From: Aspidiotus rigidus
Lineage: Eukaryota > Arthropoda > Insecta > Hemiptera > Diaspididae
DNA length: 64,000 nucleotides
Direction: 5' to 3'
NCBI GenBank assembly: GCA_035079385.1
Contig: JAVHKY010000027.1
Coordinates: 186,001 to 250,000, forward strand
In this document: piece by piece, positions 34,090-48,300 of the stretch
Numbering within the stretch: position 1 is the stretch's first letter
Layout of the letters: each line of letters starts with the position of its first letter
The notes under the pieces: generated by a model
What the model was told of the DNA's origin: nothing
The model's database searches: none
The model's input: only the letters and a program-made list of their open reading frames with translations
Position numbers and translations under genes: made by a program

Positions 34090-37060
34090 ATGGTGAAGGA
34101 AATCAGTTCCTCAAACCGTCGATCGCCATCTTTATACGGATATAAGGCCAGAAACTGGAAACACAACGTCGGGTTGCGTCTTACTACTGATTTTCACTTC
34201 GATCTACGCGAAACATATCTAATTTTGAAACGTAGACTGCGTCTCGAGAACTTTGAGGAACACTGGACCAGACGGAGAAGAACGACAAGAGCGTTTCGAG
34301 TGAAGTCTACAGAGTGATGGCGTTGACACGATTCTTTCATCGACTACTCACAGCGAGGGAAAGAAAGTTCGATGCCGAAATAGGAAAAAGCTAATGATTG
34401 TGGTTTTGAAGGAACCCAGGGTAACAAACCAGCAGCGTCAAACAGAATTTTGAATAGTGCGGAGAGCAACAAGAATAAAGGTGGATGAGTATCCGACAGA
34501 CACGATGACTCTGTCGACTCCTCGGGGTTCTCAGAAATTGACTCAAATCCATTAGACTCCGACCTAACTAGTGCATTCGTCTTGATTAAACTGTTTCTTG
34601 CAATGTGTCGTTTTTGTGACCTTTGAACTAAGCAAGAAGCTAATAATACGCATACTTCAACGCGTCATCTTACGTTCCCTAGGGAAAATTTTTAAATAAC
34701 TTAATCCACAGAGAGAAAGAAAGAGACAGTAGAATTGACTGAGGAAGAGGCACGATTCATTTTCACCAACTCGGTGGCGTAGGTTTTCGAACTTGTACCT
34801 GAGACGTGGGTTGTAAATACCACCTGTTCACGTTGCATACACAGCGCTTTCTACAGAATGAAAAAGAGCGCTAAAGGCGAAATCCGAATGCACACGATTT
34901 TGCCCATCCCAACGTAATTGTGGTCGTAAGTACATTCCGAGAGCTTTTATTACACAGTCTGCGCGCCGGATTGACGATAATAGACATTATGTCGCGCAGA
35001 CGTGAATAACGACAGCTTTATGGGTGTAATTTTTTGACCGAGGAAAAAATGATACCGTCGAAGGCACGAGCCAGAGATGCAAATAAATACTCTCGCGAAA
35101 AAACAAAAAGTAGCGATTAGAAGAACAGAAGTTTTCAATTTGTTCGCTTCTCTTTTTCTTTTTAGGCTATATCGAGACCATTATTTATTGTTTCGGTATG
35201 TGCTAGGTCTCGCGTATTTGTTATTATCCGAGGTGGTCTTCTCGATTAGTGGCTTCCGATAAGCATTTATTATTTTAAATATTCGTCGGCCCAAGGCTAT
35301 ACTCGGGCCCGTGTGTTTTACCAAGATTTACGAGCGTTTCGATGAAATTTTTAGATAAGGCTGATGCAGAGTATATGAGTATATTATAATAACGTTCGAC
35401 GTATGACAGTTTTCCACAGACGCACTCGATATACAAATTTTTCTATTTATTACCCTCGTAACGATAACCAACGCCTTCAACAATTAGGATAATCTCTCCA
35501 TGAAATGTGGATTTTATTCTAGAAAGCTCGATGACAAAAGTGAATTTGCCGATATTGACAGCATGTTACAGAATATATGGAAGACACGGGTAAAGCAGGG
35601 AATTCTGGTTCGAAATTGCATACAGGCAACGACAGCGCAGAATGACGGAGAAATCGATAAAAATTAGCTTATGGAGCCAATACGCAGGCATTGATGCTGT
35701 ATATAATTTAGAGGATTACATTTGACGACCTTAATTTGGGGATCGTGTGGGCCGTTTGCGTATAATTTTCGACTGTGGGAGATTATAACAAGTTACGCGC
35801 TCGCGGATTGGCATCGACGATACGACGGTGCATATTTTCATACAGGCAATACGTCGAGACTAGTCAACCCCGTTTTCCTTAAAAGGCGCGGGTACCTCGC
35901 CTCTTTACGGTATTTACTAACTGTTTCGAGAAAGCCTACACATATAATGAAACTTTTATAATGCAGATACGGGTGTGTACGAAGTTGCTTGAAAATGTCG
36001 AGATTTGAGTGCAGGACATAATGTACACATATGCGTTTAACTTATATACGGTGTTTTAAAAGTTCTTCAAAGACTTCTTAGACACGAACGGCGTATAGTA
36101 ATTATCTATTAATAGACGACCATTGACATGTTAATAGAGTCGAGAAAGTTAATAACCGCTCGCATATATTAAAGTATACCGCACGACATTTATTTTGATT
36201 GAAAAACAATCAATCGGATGAGGAAGGCAAAAGTTTTTATTCGGTTCTCAGGTCAATGTATTCTGGAAACGAAAATGGTGATTATGATTACGATTTATCG
36301 CTTCCTATCAGAGCTATAGTTAGCTATGAGGAAGATATTTGATTGAATTTTTGTAATCACGATGGACACATAATCAAAAACGATAACGAGGTAATGGCAT
36401 TATGCATCTTGAAAATATGATTTTCTACTACGTATTTTTATCAGGAACTTTCATTTGCTTGATGAATACTCAACTTGCTAAAGCTATTCTACCCTTTCTT
36501 AAAACGGTAGGTTTGAAGCTAATCAATTACTGCACTACTAGGAACCAACGTTTCCTAGTTTACCGAACTTTCAAAAAAAAAATTACTTTACATACTTGGA
36601 ATTCATTCAAAATATTTCTATCAAAATAACACGATAATATATAGTCTCAATGATTTACAGTACTACAAAATGTTTTTAGTGAGACGACATAATGCAACTT
36701 GTGACGAAACATTATATTGGAATTGCTACAATGTGAGTTGACGTACTTTTCTGGCTGATTTGATCCAAAAATGTGACTCAATCTGTAGTATTTGAGTATA
36801 TTCACGATCATATGTACTACTTTTCTTTGGTCTAATGCAAAGGAAGAGTTAATTGTTCAAAATCAATAGTCGTTTGAAATGACATCTTGAAAAAAGTTGA
36901 AGTGGTGCTTTGAAAGGATTATCTTAAATACTGTTTTCGGTGCTCGTTAGGCTAAGTTCAGCAAAAGAATGGACAGTTATCTCTTTTATCGTGAAAAAAT
37001 GAACAATAGAATGTAATTGTAGAGAACCCGATTAGCTGAGAGTGAGTAATTATGAGACTT
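34090..37060. other. Exon-free stretch, nothing recognised
   Basis: AT-rich sequence without recognisable coding regions, repeats or RNA genes by eye. Confidence 0.45.
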
Positions 37061-37069
37061 TCCGTTTCC

Positions 37070-37240
37070 TTTAATTCAACGTCCCCCTCCTACCATGTAT
37101 AGCTCGGAGGTCGGAATTTTTCCAAGTCCCCCTCCCCTCTCCCTGACGTCATCAACCTCGCTCGCGCTCGCGGATGAAAAATTCCTGGAAGTACCCCCAA
37201 CAAAAGGAATAGCAGGTTCCCCGCTAATATTGCAAGGGTG
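37070..37240. repeat. GTCGGAATTTTTCC / GGTTCCCCGCTA repeat copy
   Basis: Contains cccctcctaccatgtatagc, tcggaggtcggaatttttcc, tgacgtcatcaacc and cccccaacaaaaggaatagc before aggttccccgctaat. The same order of blocks occurs at 20700-20960. Confidence 0.6.
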
Positions 37241-37869
37241 CCAGACTGATATTAGGACGACAATCCTCATGAAGTCGGAAACAAATTGATAATGCTTGCC
37301 CATTCCTAATTTGTTCATAATTTATCATCCTTTTTTTTTTTTTCCTATTATAAATCTCTCAGTTTGCTCTTGTCCGCACCCCTATGATCAAATGGCCTCC
37401 ATGTACCTGCAATTATTATAATTATTATGATCATTTATTTATTTTTTGTTTTCTTTCAAAAATAATTGGTCCGTGAAAAAAGTTAAGGTGGCTACTGGTG
37501 GACCATTATCGTTTTGTTTTATTTTATTCTACTTTATTTATAATAATTTTATTTGTTCATTTTTCATCTGTTATCATTCATTATTTATTATTTTATTTAT
37601 TTATTTATTTTTTATAATTATTATTTTCTTTCTTTCTTTAATAGTGCTCTCTTGTAATTGACCGATCGGCGGTTGAAGGGCACTCTAATGTAAATAAATA
37701 AATTAAAAAAATGAATAATATATTATACGTTATGCTATGTTTTATTTATATGTATTCTCTAGGCCTATGATGGAGACCAAACTTACAACAGTAGCCGAGT
37801 AAAGAATCGATGTTTCGATAAAATCGAGATTGGCATATCTTTACTCTGTATTTCTTTGCAAATGCCCAA

Positions 37870-38060
37870 GACATACGCGTGATTCGATTTTTTTGTCCAT
37901 GAAGTGGACAAAAAAATATTTCTACCTCCGGGCTACGTATGATAGGAGGTGGACTTGAAAAAATTTCTACTTTTGAGATATATTATGATAGAAGGGGACT
38001 TGTAAAAATTTCTGTTTCCGAGCTATGATTCAATTTTTTTGTCCACGAAGTGAAGAAACT
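37870..38060. repeat. Dispersed GAAATTTTTCC-type repeat, inverted units
   Basis: Units such as gctacgtatgataggaggtgg and acttgaaaaaatttctact repeat two or three times, bracketed by ttttttgtcca(t/c)gaagtg at 37891 and 38034. Confidence 0.55.
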
Positions 38061-38565
38061 TGCATTTTTCCTTCGAGTTTTTCTTTTTCTACGAGTATAA
38101 TCAATGAGGCTTCCCCGATTTTAAATCATGTATAGACAGGGGTGATGCTAAAGCAGCTGACGACCAAATTAGCGGCAGTGGCCGCGTTTTGGTCGCCTCA
38201 GCCGAAGCCAGCAAGTAGCTCATCGAGGACGGATCTAGAAGACTTATCAGGAGGTAGGCGAAGGGTGATTATAAAATTATGGCCGAGGTCCCACATTCCT
38301 CAAATTTCTCCCTTCGGAAATAACCTAAGATATGTCTTGGTTTCATTCAGTCTCTTTTGTCGATAATATCACGCACCTTTCGATTTCTATTATCTAAATA
38401 ATGTTATGTCAAATTAACATACTAAAACTTAACTCATTCAAGACAACCCGTAAAGTTGTCATCCTTAAAACATAATCACTTTTAAGACGTTATCACCGTT
38501 AACCTCAAGACTCATACATTGTTGGGACAACAACAACCAGGGACGTCAACACCCGTACCCGCTCA

Positions 38566-38780
38566 CAGGGTGTCTACCAAATTTGAAAATTAAAAATATT
38601 GGACTTTTATTGGACCTTTTGTCGCAAATTTCCTAATTTAACAAGCAAAACAAAAGAGAAAAAAAAAACTTTTTTTAATTTTGATTATTGATTTTTATTG
38701 CATCAAAATTAATGGACTTTTATGGACGTATTGGACCATTTTTGAAATAGTGAACTTATATTGGACTTATTGACCCCCTG
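38566..38780. mobile_element. MITE with CAGGGTGTCTAC start
   Basis: The left end cagggtgtctacc resembles the element at 13868, and the right end gaccccctg is its approximate complement. The 5-mer gctca flanks both sides directly. The interior repeats TTGGACTTTTATTGGACC. There is no coding capacity. Confidence 0.55.
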
Positions 38781-38789
38781 GCTCAATTG

Positions 38790-41700
38790 GGCGCGACCCT
38801 CAACTTGGCACCGCATTCATTTTGGTGCGGAAGAAATATATTAATCTGCTTCCGCAAGTTCAGCCAGCTTCAATTCTTATCAGATATGATGTTTGAAGGA
38901 AAAGGAAAGTGTTGTAAGGATGGGAAATATCAACTTAGCATATGCTAGATTTAACCAAACATCCAGTTTCGTCAATTTTTTGTTGATAAACGCTGGTGAG
39001 CTGTGTCAGAAATATCAGAATATCGATTCAGTGTAGATTAATGAAGATCCTAAGGGGAGATGCAGTTAGAAACAGGCTGCAGTAGGAGGATTCGATGATG
39101 TAGTGCACATTTTTTGAAAATTTAAGGGCTCCTCAGAAGACCGACTCTTTCTTTATGAAGATAATGATAGCGGGTGTGGTAGCTTTATGACGGTCTAGGT
39201 GGCAAACTTGTGAAACCGGTTTTATACAGTTTAGCTCTAACTTGTGGATTGAATTCTTAGACAAAGTTCGCTACCACTTGGAATCTTTAAAATGATCTGA
39301 ACAAGAGAGCAATGGGGGGTCTAGGTGAGGAAGTTTGAATCCATCCTAAGACCAATGATCATTCAAGCAGCAACCACTCAAGATTCCCATTCAATTTTCA
39401 TTTTTATGGCTTCTTGGCGCCAAGTTGTTTGTGCTAACGTGATTTTTGCACCAAGTTGTCCGCGCCAAATTGAAAGGGAACCGTCATTACCAACATTACA
39501 TACTTTTAAAAAAAAACCTCCACTCTTACACTTTGTTTAGTCCTCCTCAACGGTATTGCAGGACTAGTCTAGTTTAACGCTCAAGCTGTACTTTTCGCCT
39601 AATGTAGGCCCTTCAACATTATTTCTAAACTACTACTCTGCATACTGCACTGTGAGCCAGCCTAGTTTAACCCTTTGGCAGATACCCCCTCCCTCAGAAA
39701 AGACATCAAAAGAAGAGGTCGAATTGTGGTTCACATTGGGAGGAACTGATGAATCTACTCAAAATCAACGTCATTTCTTAGTCGATGTAGTTCATCGGGC
39801 ACCCCCAGTCTATTCACTCCGCTAATTTCTCTCCAACCGTGCGGATAAAAAAGTGAATAAAACCTATGGAGCTCCTACTTCTTGGAGAGGAGCCTTCTCC
39901 AACTTGTCGAAGTATCGTGCACTACTTAGGTTACACGTTGAGTATTCAAAATCTGAACAATTTTAACCATGGAAGGTTCTAAACGACGATAAGATTCTTA
40001 TAAAGTAAGTTGAAGTTGAAAAACTTGTTCCTTCCTAAACTTTAAAACTTTCGAATAAAAGAAAATCATCCAAGTTCTGACGCAAAACTAAGCTTACGTT
40101 CCTACAATCATGAATCACTTCGAAAGCTGCTTAGCAGCAATAAAATTTGCGATGCAAACTCTAAAAAGCAACGTCAATAACATCGAAATGCCAAGCGTCG
40201 TTGAAGCTCGACAAATTGTTTCAAGTTATGTATGCGCATATGTTCTGGCATCTGAATTCCATCATTCTACGTACAAATAAATAATTAAAACGTCCGCAAT
40301 CCACGAGGAGTACCACATACAGCGTACTATTCAACTTTGGCGCAGAATCCAGAAATTTTTACGATATCATTCGATGAATTTACGACCGACAATTTCATTT
40401 GACGGCACGACCGATGTATTTTCCTTATATTATTCCTTTCTTTTTTTGGGAAAAGAACGTACCCGATGGCTAGTTGCGCTGATGCAGTCGTAATCAATTT
40501 CTAACTGTATATTATAAATAAAGACGAACTTGGTATAACGGATACGAACCACAAAGAAGCACATAAAATCGCATCCAAAATATACACCACAGTTTATGGA
40601 AAATATAAACAATTTAAAATGGATGAAAGCATAGCTAAAAAAAAAAAAAAGGTATAAAAGTACGCCAAACGATTTACGCGAAAAAGAAACCGAATGCCAT
40701 AAATATAGCATACTGATGCGAGAATGTACAAATAATGTGCAAACTGAGCCAAGAAGCTATACGGTAGTTTCCATTTTGGCGCGTGGGAAATACGTTTATC
40801 GAGAAATCTAAAACACACTCGCCCACAAAGGGGTATCGACGACGTCGACCAAGTGGGAAGAAGCCCAAAACAGAAATACTAGAACCAGGTGAAGATATTT
40901 TTCGCGAAGAAAGTGCGGCGAAGTTCGAGAATTTAAACAAAACTGGGATAGGGACGAGTGATGTGACGTGTAGACGAAGCAATAGATACTCATTAACACG
41001 GTACAGGCAAAAATTCAGACTGTCGAGGAAAATCCACACTTTAGACACAGGAAACGTTCACAGGGGCGAATTGAGAAACGACATTTCGATTTTTGACGAC
41101 CGAACCTTCCTCTGCTCGCTATACTGTGAACATTCAGACCATGTGCCGATGGATGAGATTCTTTTAGTACCTCAGCAGTTTCTGTTAAGTCTATAGGTAC
41201 TCAAATAAGGCAATATGTTACACGAAAGGTAAGATTCATTATTTTTTACTCTCGTTACGATAGTGATGTCGTACACAACTGCCTACTTTTTATAATGAGC
41301 AAAAGACAAAATTGTACATCATAGTTACACGCTCATTTATCACGTCGACTGAAAAGAATCCGAAATGTGTCCACTGACACGCCAGTTATCTGAGAAAGCG
41401 TGATGCTGGCATCGCATTTCGAAATACTAGACCATACCTAATGGTCAATAACAACAGTATGTATGAAATACATAAGTTATTACAGGTATTAGCTGAAGAT
41501 TTTAAGTACCTACGACAAAAGCTAATAATAACAGGTCGCAATTACGTAACAAACGACTCGATATCACGTTGATCGACGGCCGAAGATAATAAGAATAAGC
41601 CTAGCGCATAAGTATACGAATTTTAATCCACAATTGAAGTTATTCAAAAGAAAAAATGGCCGTCGAGAGAACGATCTAGCGAAGGAAGTACGAGAATTTT

Positions 41701-42900
41701 CATCATCACTGATGGTACGAATAAAGTTGCCAATTTTTCGTTTTCATAATGACCACGATTCACATGACGTCATCTCATCTCCGAGACCGTATTTCTCGAG
41801 ACGTACGAAATTTGAAACGCGCCACTAGATAAAATATACACTCCATTGTTCACACGTCCAACTCTGTTTGTATTTCAAGAATGAAAATCAGCGTTTACAG
41901 AAAAAACTTCTTTCTCCATTCGATGAAAGTATGCGAAGGAAAATGCGACGTGCAGATGACTCGTAATACGAAGTCGTTCTCTATCTTTTACCCTTCCTTT
42001 TCTTCGCGGAAAAACTTATGGCGGCGCCAAAATATCTCAAAATAAACGCGAGAATAAGTTGAGCGATTAAACAAAAAAATAAGGGAGAAAAAAAAAGCGT
42101 ATAAGATGACGTATAAATCATTCTCAAGAGTATGAGAAGTGCTACCAGTTTCTGTTTTCTATTAAATATATGAGATGAAAATCTAGTAAATCCTTTCGTT
42201 TCAGGTCGGGAGAACTTTGTTGAAAAACAACGAAGAAATTAGATCGAGACTGGAATTTTAATGAGTGCAGTCATCCTATTTATAAATACCAATAAAATAT
42301 CACCAATCATTCTGTAATCTAAAGGGAGGAAGAAGACGAAAAAAAGAGGGAGACTCGAAACAGAAAACCGAATTCTTTTCATATTGGATTGAGGAAAAAA
42401 CTAGAGTGACGATGGTCACTGATGGCGAACTTCTTTGTAACTAGAAAAAATGATGGTATTCGCAAGATGTGTATCTACACAACATAAATAACCTCGAATA
42501 ATAAGATTGATTTAGTGGAGAGACGGTTTTATAAGATCTGCAACGAATACTCTGCGTAAAAAAAAAAACTGTAAAGAGGACGCTTTGAAAGAATCTCATT
42601 AAAATGTGTTCACTCAGCTTGTCAAATAATATTATGAACGATGAATGTTCGGTTAAGAAATGATTCCCTTTTTTTCTCTCTTCTCTCATAATCCTAAGCA
42701 AGGTCAGTTACAATGCATTAGAGGATGAAATGCGTCGCAAATTTGTTACGACAATGTTTGCAACTTGTTTTTCCATTCATTCTTCTCCTATCCATGCTGC
42801 GCTGTAGATCAAGCGTTTTTGTTCGAGAATTACATTTTTTTTCATTTTTGTCAAAATATGAAATGGACTGATCTACAAACTGAATAGTAATTACCAAACT
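38790..42900. other. Exon-free stretch with one unexplained ORF
   Basis: Mostly unique-looking DNA. The right end of a TCGA-type repeat (gtcgatgtagttcatcgggc) sits at 39780-39810. A plus-strand open frame of 137 codons (40783-41196) begins MGNTFIEKSKTHSPTKG and is basic near the N-terminus; it is not recognised and may be chance. Confidence 0.45.
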
Positions 42901-43239
42901 ATTGCGAGTACATAATTATATTATTAAAAAAGTAGCCCAGCACAAATAATCAGATCGGAAAGTGAAAGTAGTACAGTGACAGACTGCAAAAAAATGGCTA
43001 TTAGTGATAGAAGTACGAGTATGAAAATTTGTATGGTGTGGTAGACAATGATACTATAAGGAAAGTTCAGAGATGAGGAGCCCCTTTGAATTCGCCAAGG
43101 TAAAGGGCGATTTTTGAGGTTCCGTCTTCTCCGTAAAAGTGAGGTGAGCAATTTTGGCGTTAATGGACTTGAGTTCATGTATTTCGACCCTCGTGAATAC
43201 GAATATGTTATTGCTTTCAAGATTCAATCGCGGGAGTGC

Positions 43240-44330
43240 TCAAATTTAAAAAAAAAAAAACAAATTCTACGAATAGCTCGGCAAATTAGGCTCCAATCAA
43301 AAAATGTTTCACACAAAAAATGTTCCTCGTACAATCTCATTTACGATGAAGAAATCGAACATTACTATAATTTTGAAAATCAACCTAAAAAATTCGTTGA
43401 AAGTTGAAAGCTTTCGAGAAAAATCAACTTTTTGCAAATATCTCAGAAAATCGAGCTACAATCAAAAAAAGTTTCAAGCAGGAGATGTTCATAGTCAAAT
43501 TCCCTATAAATTGGAGTACTTCAACTTTCTCTTAAAATTCCTTAAATGCTGTAAGCTTTTACAAGGAAATCATATTTTGCCAATTTCTCCCAAAATTGGG
43601 CTCCAATCAAGAACAGTTTTGTACAAAAAATGTTTCTCGTGAAATTTTTTATATGAAAGTCTATTTGTACTTCAATACAAGTCCAACTATCAACTTCAAA
43701 AGTTTGTCGAAAATCAAGAGCTTTTGAGAAAAAATTAACTTTTTGCAAATATCTCAGAAAATCGAGCTCCAGTAAAAAATAATGGTATCAAGCGAAAAAT
43801 GTTCCTCGTGAATTTCCTATAAAATAGACTACTTTAACTTCCTTCCAAAGTTCCTTGAAAGCTGCGAGCTTTTTGAAGGAAATCAATATTTTGCAAATAT
43901 CTCGTAAAATTGGGCTCCAAGCAAAAAGAGTTTCGGAGAAAAAATATTTCTCGTGAAATTTCCTATACGAAACTTTATTTGTACTTTACAGTAAGTCCAA
44001 TCATCAGCCTAGAAAAAGTTCGTCGAAAGTTGAGAGCTTTTGAGAAAAAATCAATTTTTTGCGAATATCTCAGAAAGTCCAGCTCCAATCATAGAAAGTT
44101 TCAAATAAGAAATTTTCTTCGCGAAATTTCTCATACAATGGTTCATCTAAACTGTCTTCTAAAATCCGATAAAAGTTTTGCACTTTCAGAAAAAATTGAT
44201 TTTTTCGAACGGTTCAAAAAATTGACCTTGAACAAGAAAAAATTTCGAACAAAGAATGTTTCTTGTAAAATTTACTACAGAATAAACTGCCTGAATTAAA
44301 ACGTTCCTTCAAGTCTCAGCTGCCTGAACT
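43240..44330. repeat. Satellite: ~155-bp units in ~310-bp dimers
   Basis: The phrase ttttgcaaatatctcagaaa followed by atcgagctccaatca recurs near 43431, 43739 and 44055. A variant (tttgccaatttctcccaaaattgggctcc and similar) occurs near 43575, 43889 and 44210, so A and B half-units alternate. Each has a gaaNtgttcctcgtgaaatt segment and an ...aagttgagagctttt segment. Confidence 0.85.
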
Positions 44331-44689
44331 TTATTGCAATCATAAGCTGAAAAAGTTTTTCAGAGTTGTAAGCTTTGGTTTTTGTTTTTTCTTCTCCAAT
44401 ATACAGATCTTTTGTTAAGAATATAAGATGAAAGACAGGTTTTTACAATGACTCATTTTACCCCAAAATATATAATTTTAAAAAACAAGGAAGACGGAGA
44501 GAGTATTCAGATTGAAATAAAAATTAATGTGCGAAAACTGCACGTATAGAGGTTCTTCAGGAGATGATAATATATTTTAGTATGATCCACCTCATGGTGA
44601 AAAAGAAATTGTACACTGATAGTGGATCTGTTTTATGCCAAATTCCCTAAAAATTTATACTAAGGGAGATAAACAGATCCCAGCGTGAA

Positions 44690-44995
44690 TTTGAATGCGC
44701 CAAAATATAGTGGAAGAGATTGTGGGCTGGAACTACTTTCGATTCAATAGCGATTTCTACAGCTTGGAAGAAGGACTAGCGATGGGATGGCCGCAGTCAC
44801 CGATACTGGCGGCGATATTCATGAGTTACATGGAAAATAAGATTAGCAACAAGTTCCGAAACTTGATCAAACGCTGGGGGACATGCGTAGATGATATCCT
44901 AATTGTGTGATTAGGCACTAGAATGCGATGAAAGAAAGCGTCAGACTCACAGGGGAAGAGGACACTGAGACCGTGAACTATTTGGAGAATTTTGT
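44690..44995 (+). pseudogene. Penelope-like RT fragment with CVDD site
   Basis: One open frame gives WNYFRFNSDFYSLEEGLAMG, WPQSPILAAIFMSYMENKI and CVDDILIV (44884-44907), then a stop. A downstream frame gives MKESVRLTGEEDTETVNYLE. The order (FY..EGLAMG.P.SP.LA.IFM...ENK...YVDDILIV) is the Penelope RT core. The catalytic Tyr is replaced by Cys. The fragment lies between satellite arms of opposite orientation. Confidence 0.8.
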
Positions 44996-45074
44996 GTGTA
45001 AATGCTCGTGAGGAAAGTGGCGTTGCAGATGAAGAATATGGAGATGGAAAAGATGAGGCATTATTCTCCTGAAA

Positions 45075-45305
45075 GTTCAATCGATAGTCAATTGATGAAG
45101 ATATTTCGCGAGGAACACTTCTTGCTTGAAACTTCTGGGATATTTGCAAAAAATTGATTTTCCTCAAAAGCTCTCAACTTTCGACAAACTTTTTAGGCTA
45201 ATCATCAAACTTATAGTGAAGTTCAAACACTCTAGTTTGAAGAAAATTTCATGAGAAATATTTGCAGCCCAGTTTTCCGAGATATTCGCAAAAAAATTAT
45301 TTCAG
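45075..45305. repeat. Inverted arm of the 43240 satellite
   Basis: Read inverted it gives the same words: tttttgcaaatatcccagaa, gtttcaagcaagaagtgttc, ttgtcgaaagttgagagctt and gaaaatcaattt. About one and a half half-units. Confidence 0.75.
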
Positions 45306-45309
45306 GCGG

Positions 45310-48300
45310 CTAGAACGTACCACAAAAAATTTAGCACAAGATGGGGGCGGGGGTGGATAACGTTATTTCGAGCATTGAACTTGACGAATTTCAAACGTTT
45401 CCGGTTCTGTACTCCCCGATGATTTGTCACCTGTACTGTAATAGGAAGAAGACGATTCATCAAACTAACTTAGCCCCCCACCCCTTCCATATCTCCTTCA
45501 TAAGAGAGCATTGAATGAAAAAGATTCTGGTACGAACGCGACATTTACTCGAACCACTGAGTCATGATTTTGGGATAGAGAATACAAACACATATATTGG
45601 CGAAGATTTCAAGTTCATATTTCGAGCGAAAATTGATCCAAAGTGTTGATGAATGAGCAGAGACCCGCAGAAACCATTATTGATTACGGAATCAAATATG
45701 GTAACATATCCGCTTTCATACGATCTTCTCTCGACGCAAAAAAACCTCGAAAACATATTTTATGGTATTTCAACTCGAGTAAAAATAGTGTATATTTAAC
45801 GAGTTTGGTGCATAATATTGCAATGGCTAATGCATTATGACGTACATTATAACTCATGAACGCAGCAATGAACGTATTTACGATTCCAAATTAATCTAGC
45901 GCGTGATATATTCTCAATTAATTTTATCACGCGCAGAAATAAGTGTATGCTTTACGAATATCATACAGAGATAGAAACGGTTACTTTTCCGCTGTTTATT
46001 GAATTTGATATTATCGGCGCATTCATTGAGAATATGGCTATCTAGAAAAGAAAATACCATAAAACTTGACTTTGACGGTCACATCTCCATCAGTCACGTT
46101 ATACTTTAATTTCGCTGAGGTCGTCTAAAATAAGCTATTTTACTTTTAAAAATGATTCCGACTCAAGTAAGTAAGGTTTCGATGATACTCATCTACCATA
46201 GATCCTCGTTTCATTGAACTGATTTACCAATGGCACGTACTAATTGACGAAAGTGCTCAACGGTGAATCTCAGATGCAAAAAACAGAATATTGTACCTTG
46301 GAGTCAGCAAAAATATACAAGATTACATACCTGAAACAGAAGAAAACACGAAAAACTTAAAATAATTGTAATACAGAAACACTTAGTTCATTGACAACAT
46401 CAAAACTAAGACAAAAAATCGTAACTTCTCGTAGGTAAAACCAATAGTTGGTCCAGTTTTTGAAGAACTCAAGAATGTTTTTTTGATACAGAGGTTACAA
46501 ATACGTAGGAAATGAAATGATATATCATCGAGTGGGAATGTCGCTTCCGTCATAATATCAACGTTGTAAAAGAAAATGAGAGCGTAATTTCTTCATCCAC
46601 GATAAAATATATCGTATTAATTTAAAGCCACAGGAGATCACTTTCAGCGGGCTGTATTTCCAACGATTATATTGTATACATGGTACATCCATCGCGTAAT
46701 AAAATGTTACATCGATTACCCCAACAAAGGTGCTGTCTATAAAGACGGTACAACTAGTAAAAGCTCGATTCAAAAATTATCAGCCAGACTTTACAACGCA
46801 AAGCTATATAACCTATATATGAGGGGAAGTCAAGAACAGGCGAACGTCGACAACCACTTTCAGGGTAATTCAATTACGTCTAGAGCAACCCGACAAGGCA
46901 GACTTTAATACGCGATAGCGAATTCAAGACGACGACGGCGATGGCCCGACGATAAAGAGCGTCTTTTTGAGTGCCGTAACTCGTTCCCTTGAACTAGAGA
47001 ATATTTTCTGGTCACACTTAGTTTAAGTGTGCTTGATGTCAGGGTTTTTCTCGAGGATAATTATACGTGCACACAGACGCAGCCTTCGTTAGTTAGGATA
47101 ATATTTTAATTGATTCGACTGTACACGCGATGACGCTGACAAATGCATCTCAATTAAAACTATATTATTTAGTCTCACCCAACAACGTATTCTTCTCGTC
47201 GGCCTTTTCATCTCCAGATGTTGACGTTAACATTTTGGGGCTTGTCATAGGTAGTGCATCAGAATATACTTTGATAGAAAGCCGGTAATGGCTTTTTTCA
47301 TTTCTCTCTCTCACTCTCTCTCTTTTTTTCCTTTCCATGCTTTACCTTACGCTCGGTAGGATTTGTTTTTCGTGCTATAAAAACACACGACCTTAATCCT
47401 TATCGACGTATCATTTTTTCAATCAACATGCTTAGAGAAACGCCCTTATGTTCAAACAGATGATGAGTCCGTGCGGTAATCCCTGTTATTCAAACTACTC
47501 TCTCGTACTCAAGCTGAGTATACAATATTTTTTAACGCGAATATCAACACCATTTTTTCCTTAACTGATCGTGTCATATTTTTATTCGGTACGCATAATT
47601 GCATTTAAATAATGCCACGTATTTGGGAAATAATATTTACTAAAATTGTCGGTTCTTTTAGACGACGCGTCAAGAATGAGATAAGATCGCTGTGCATAAT
47701 ATTACAAAAATATCGCCAGCTGGTACAGTTTGTGTACTTAACTTGGCGAAGATAAGATACACGATTTGTATTTGCACTGTAAAAAAAGAGGATCGCTGAG
47801 TTACAGCCAGACTCGATTATTGTACCACCAATTACCTGATGAAAAGGATGAACCAATCATGATATCGTGTATCACTTCCTCCCTGTTATAAGGGGTGCTT
47901 GAAAAGTCTTCAGCTTTGCCGACGCGAAGCCAGTTCACATTAATTAGATACGAGTGTTTTTTTCCTCTCTCTTCAATATCCTCTTAAAAAATTTATTATA
48001 CCCGTTTTAAATTCGAATGTTATCCACATTTATAATTGTCATGTTGCGGCAAAACAAAGACAAATTCATGAAGATAATACGTCGAGCATACGGGATTTCA
48101 ATAACACTAAAAGAACACAAGTGAAACTTCCGCAGTTGTTGAACATAATCCTACTTGAAAAATTCCTGGAGAAAGGAAGAGGAGCTTCTTAAACCAAGTC
48201 ATACGAAAGAATGATTTTTAAAACGAAAAATACGTTCAGAAAATTCGTTTGCGACAAAATTCAATGAGAGAGTATCGAATGAAATTTTTTTCAAAAACGT

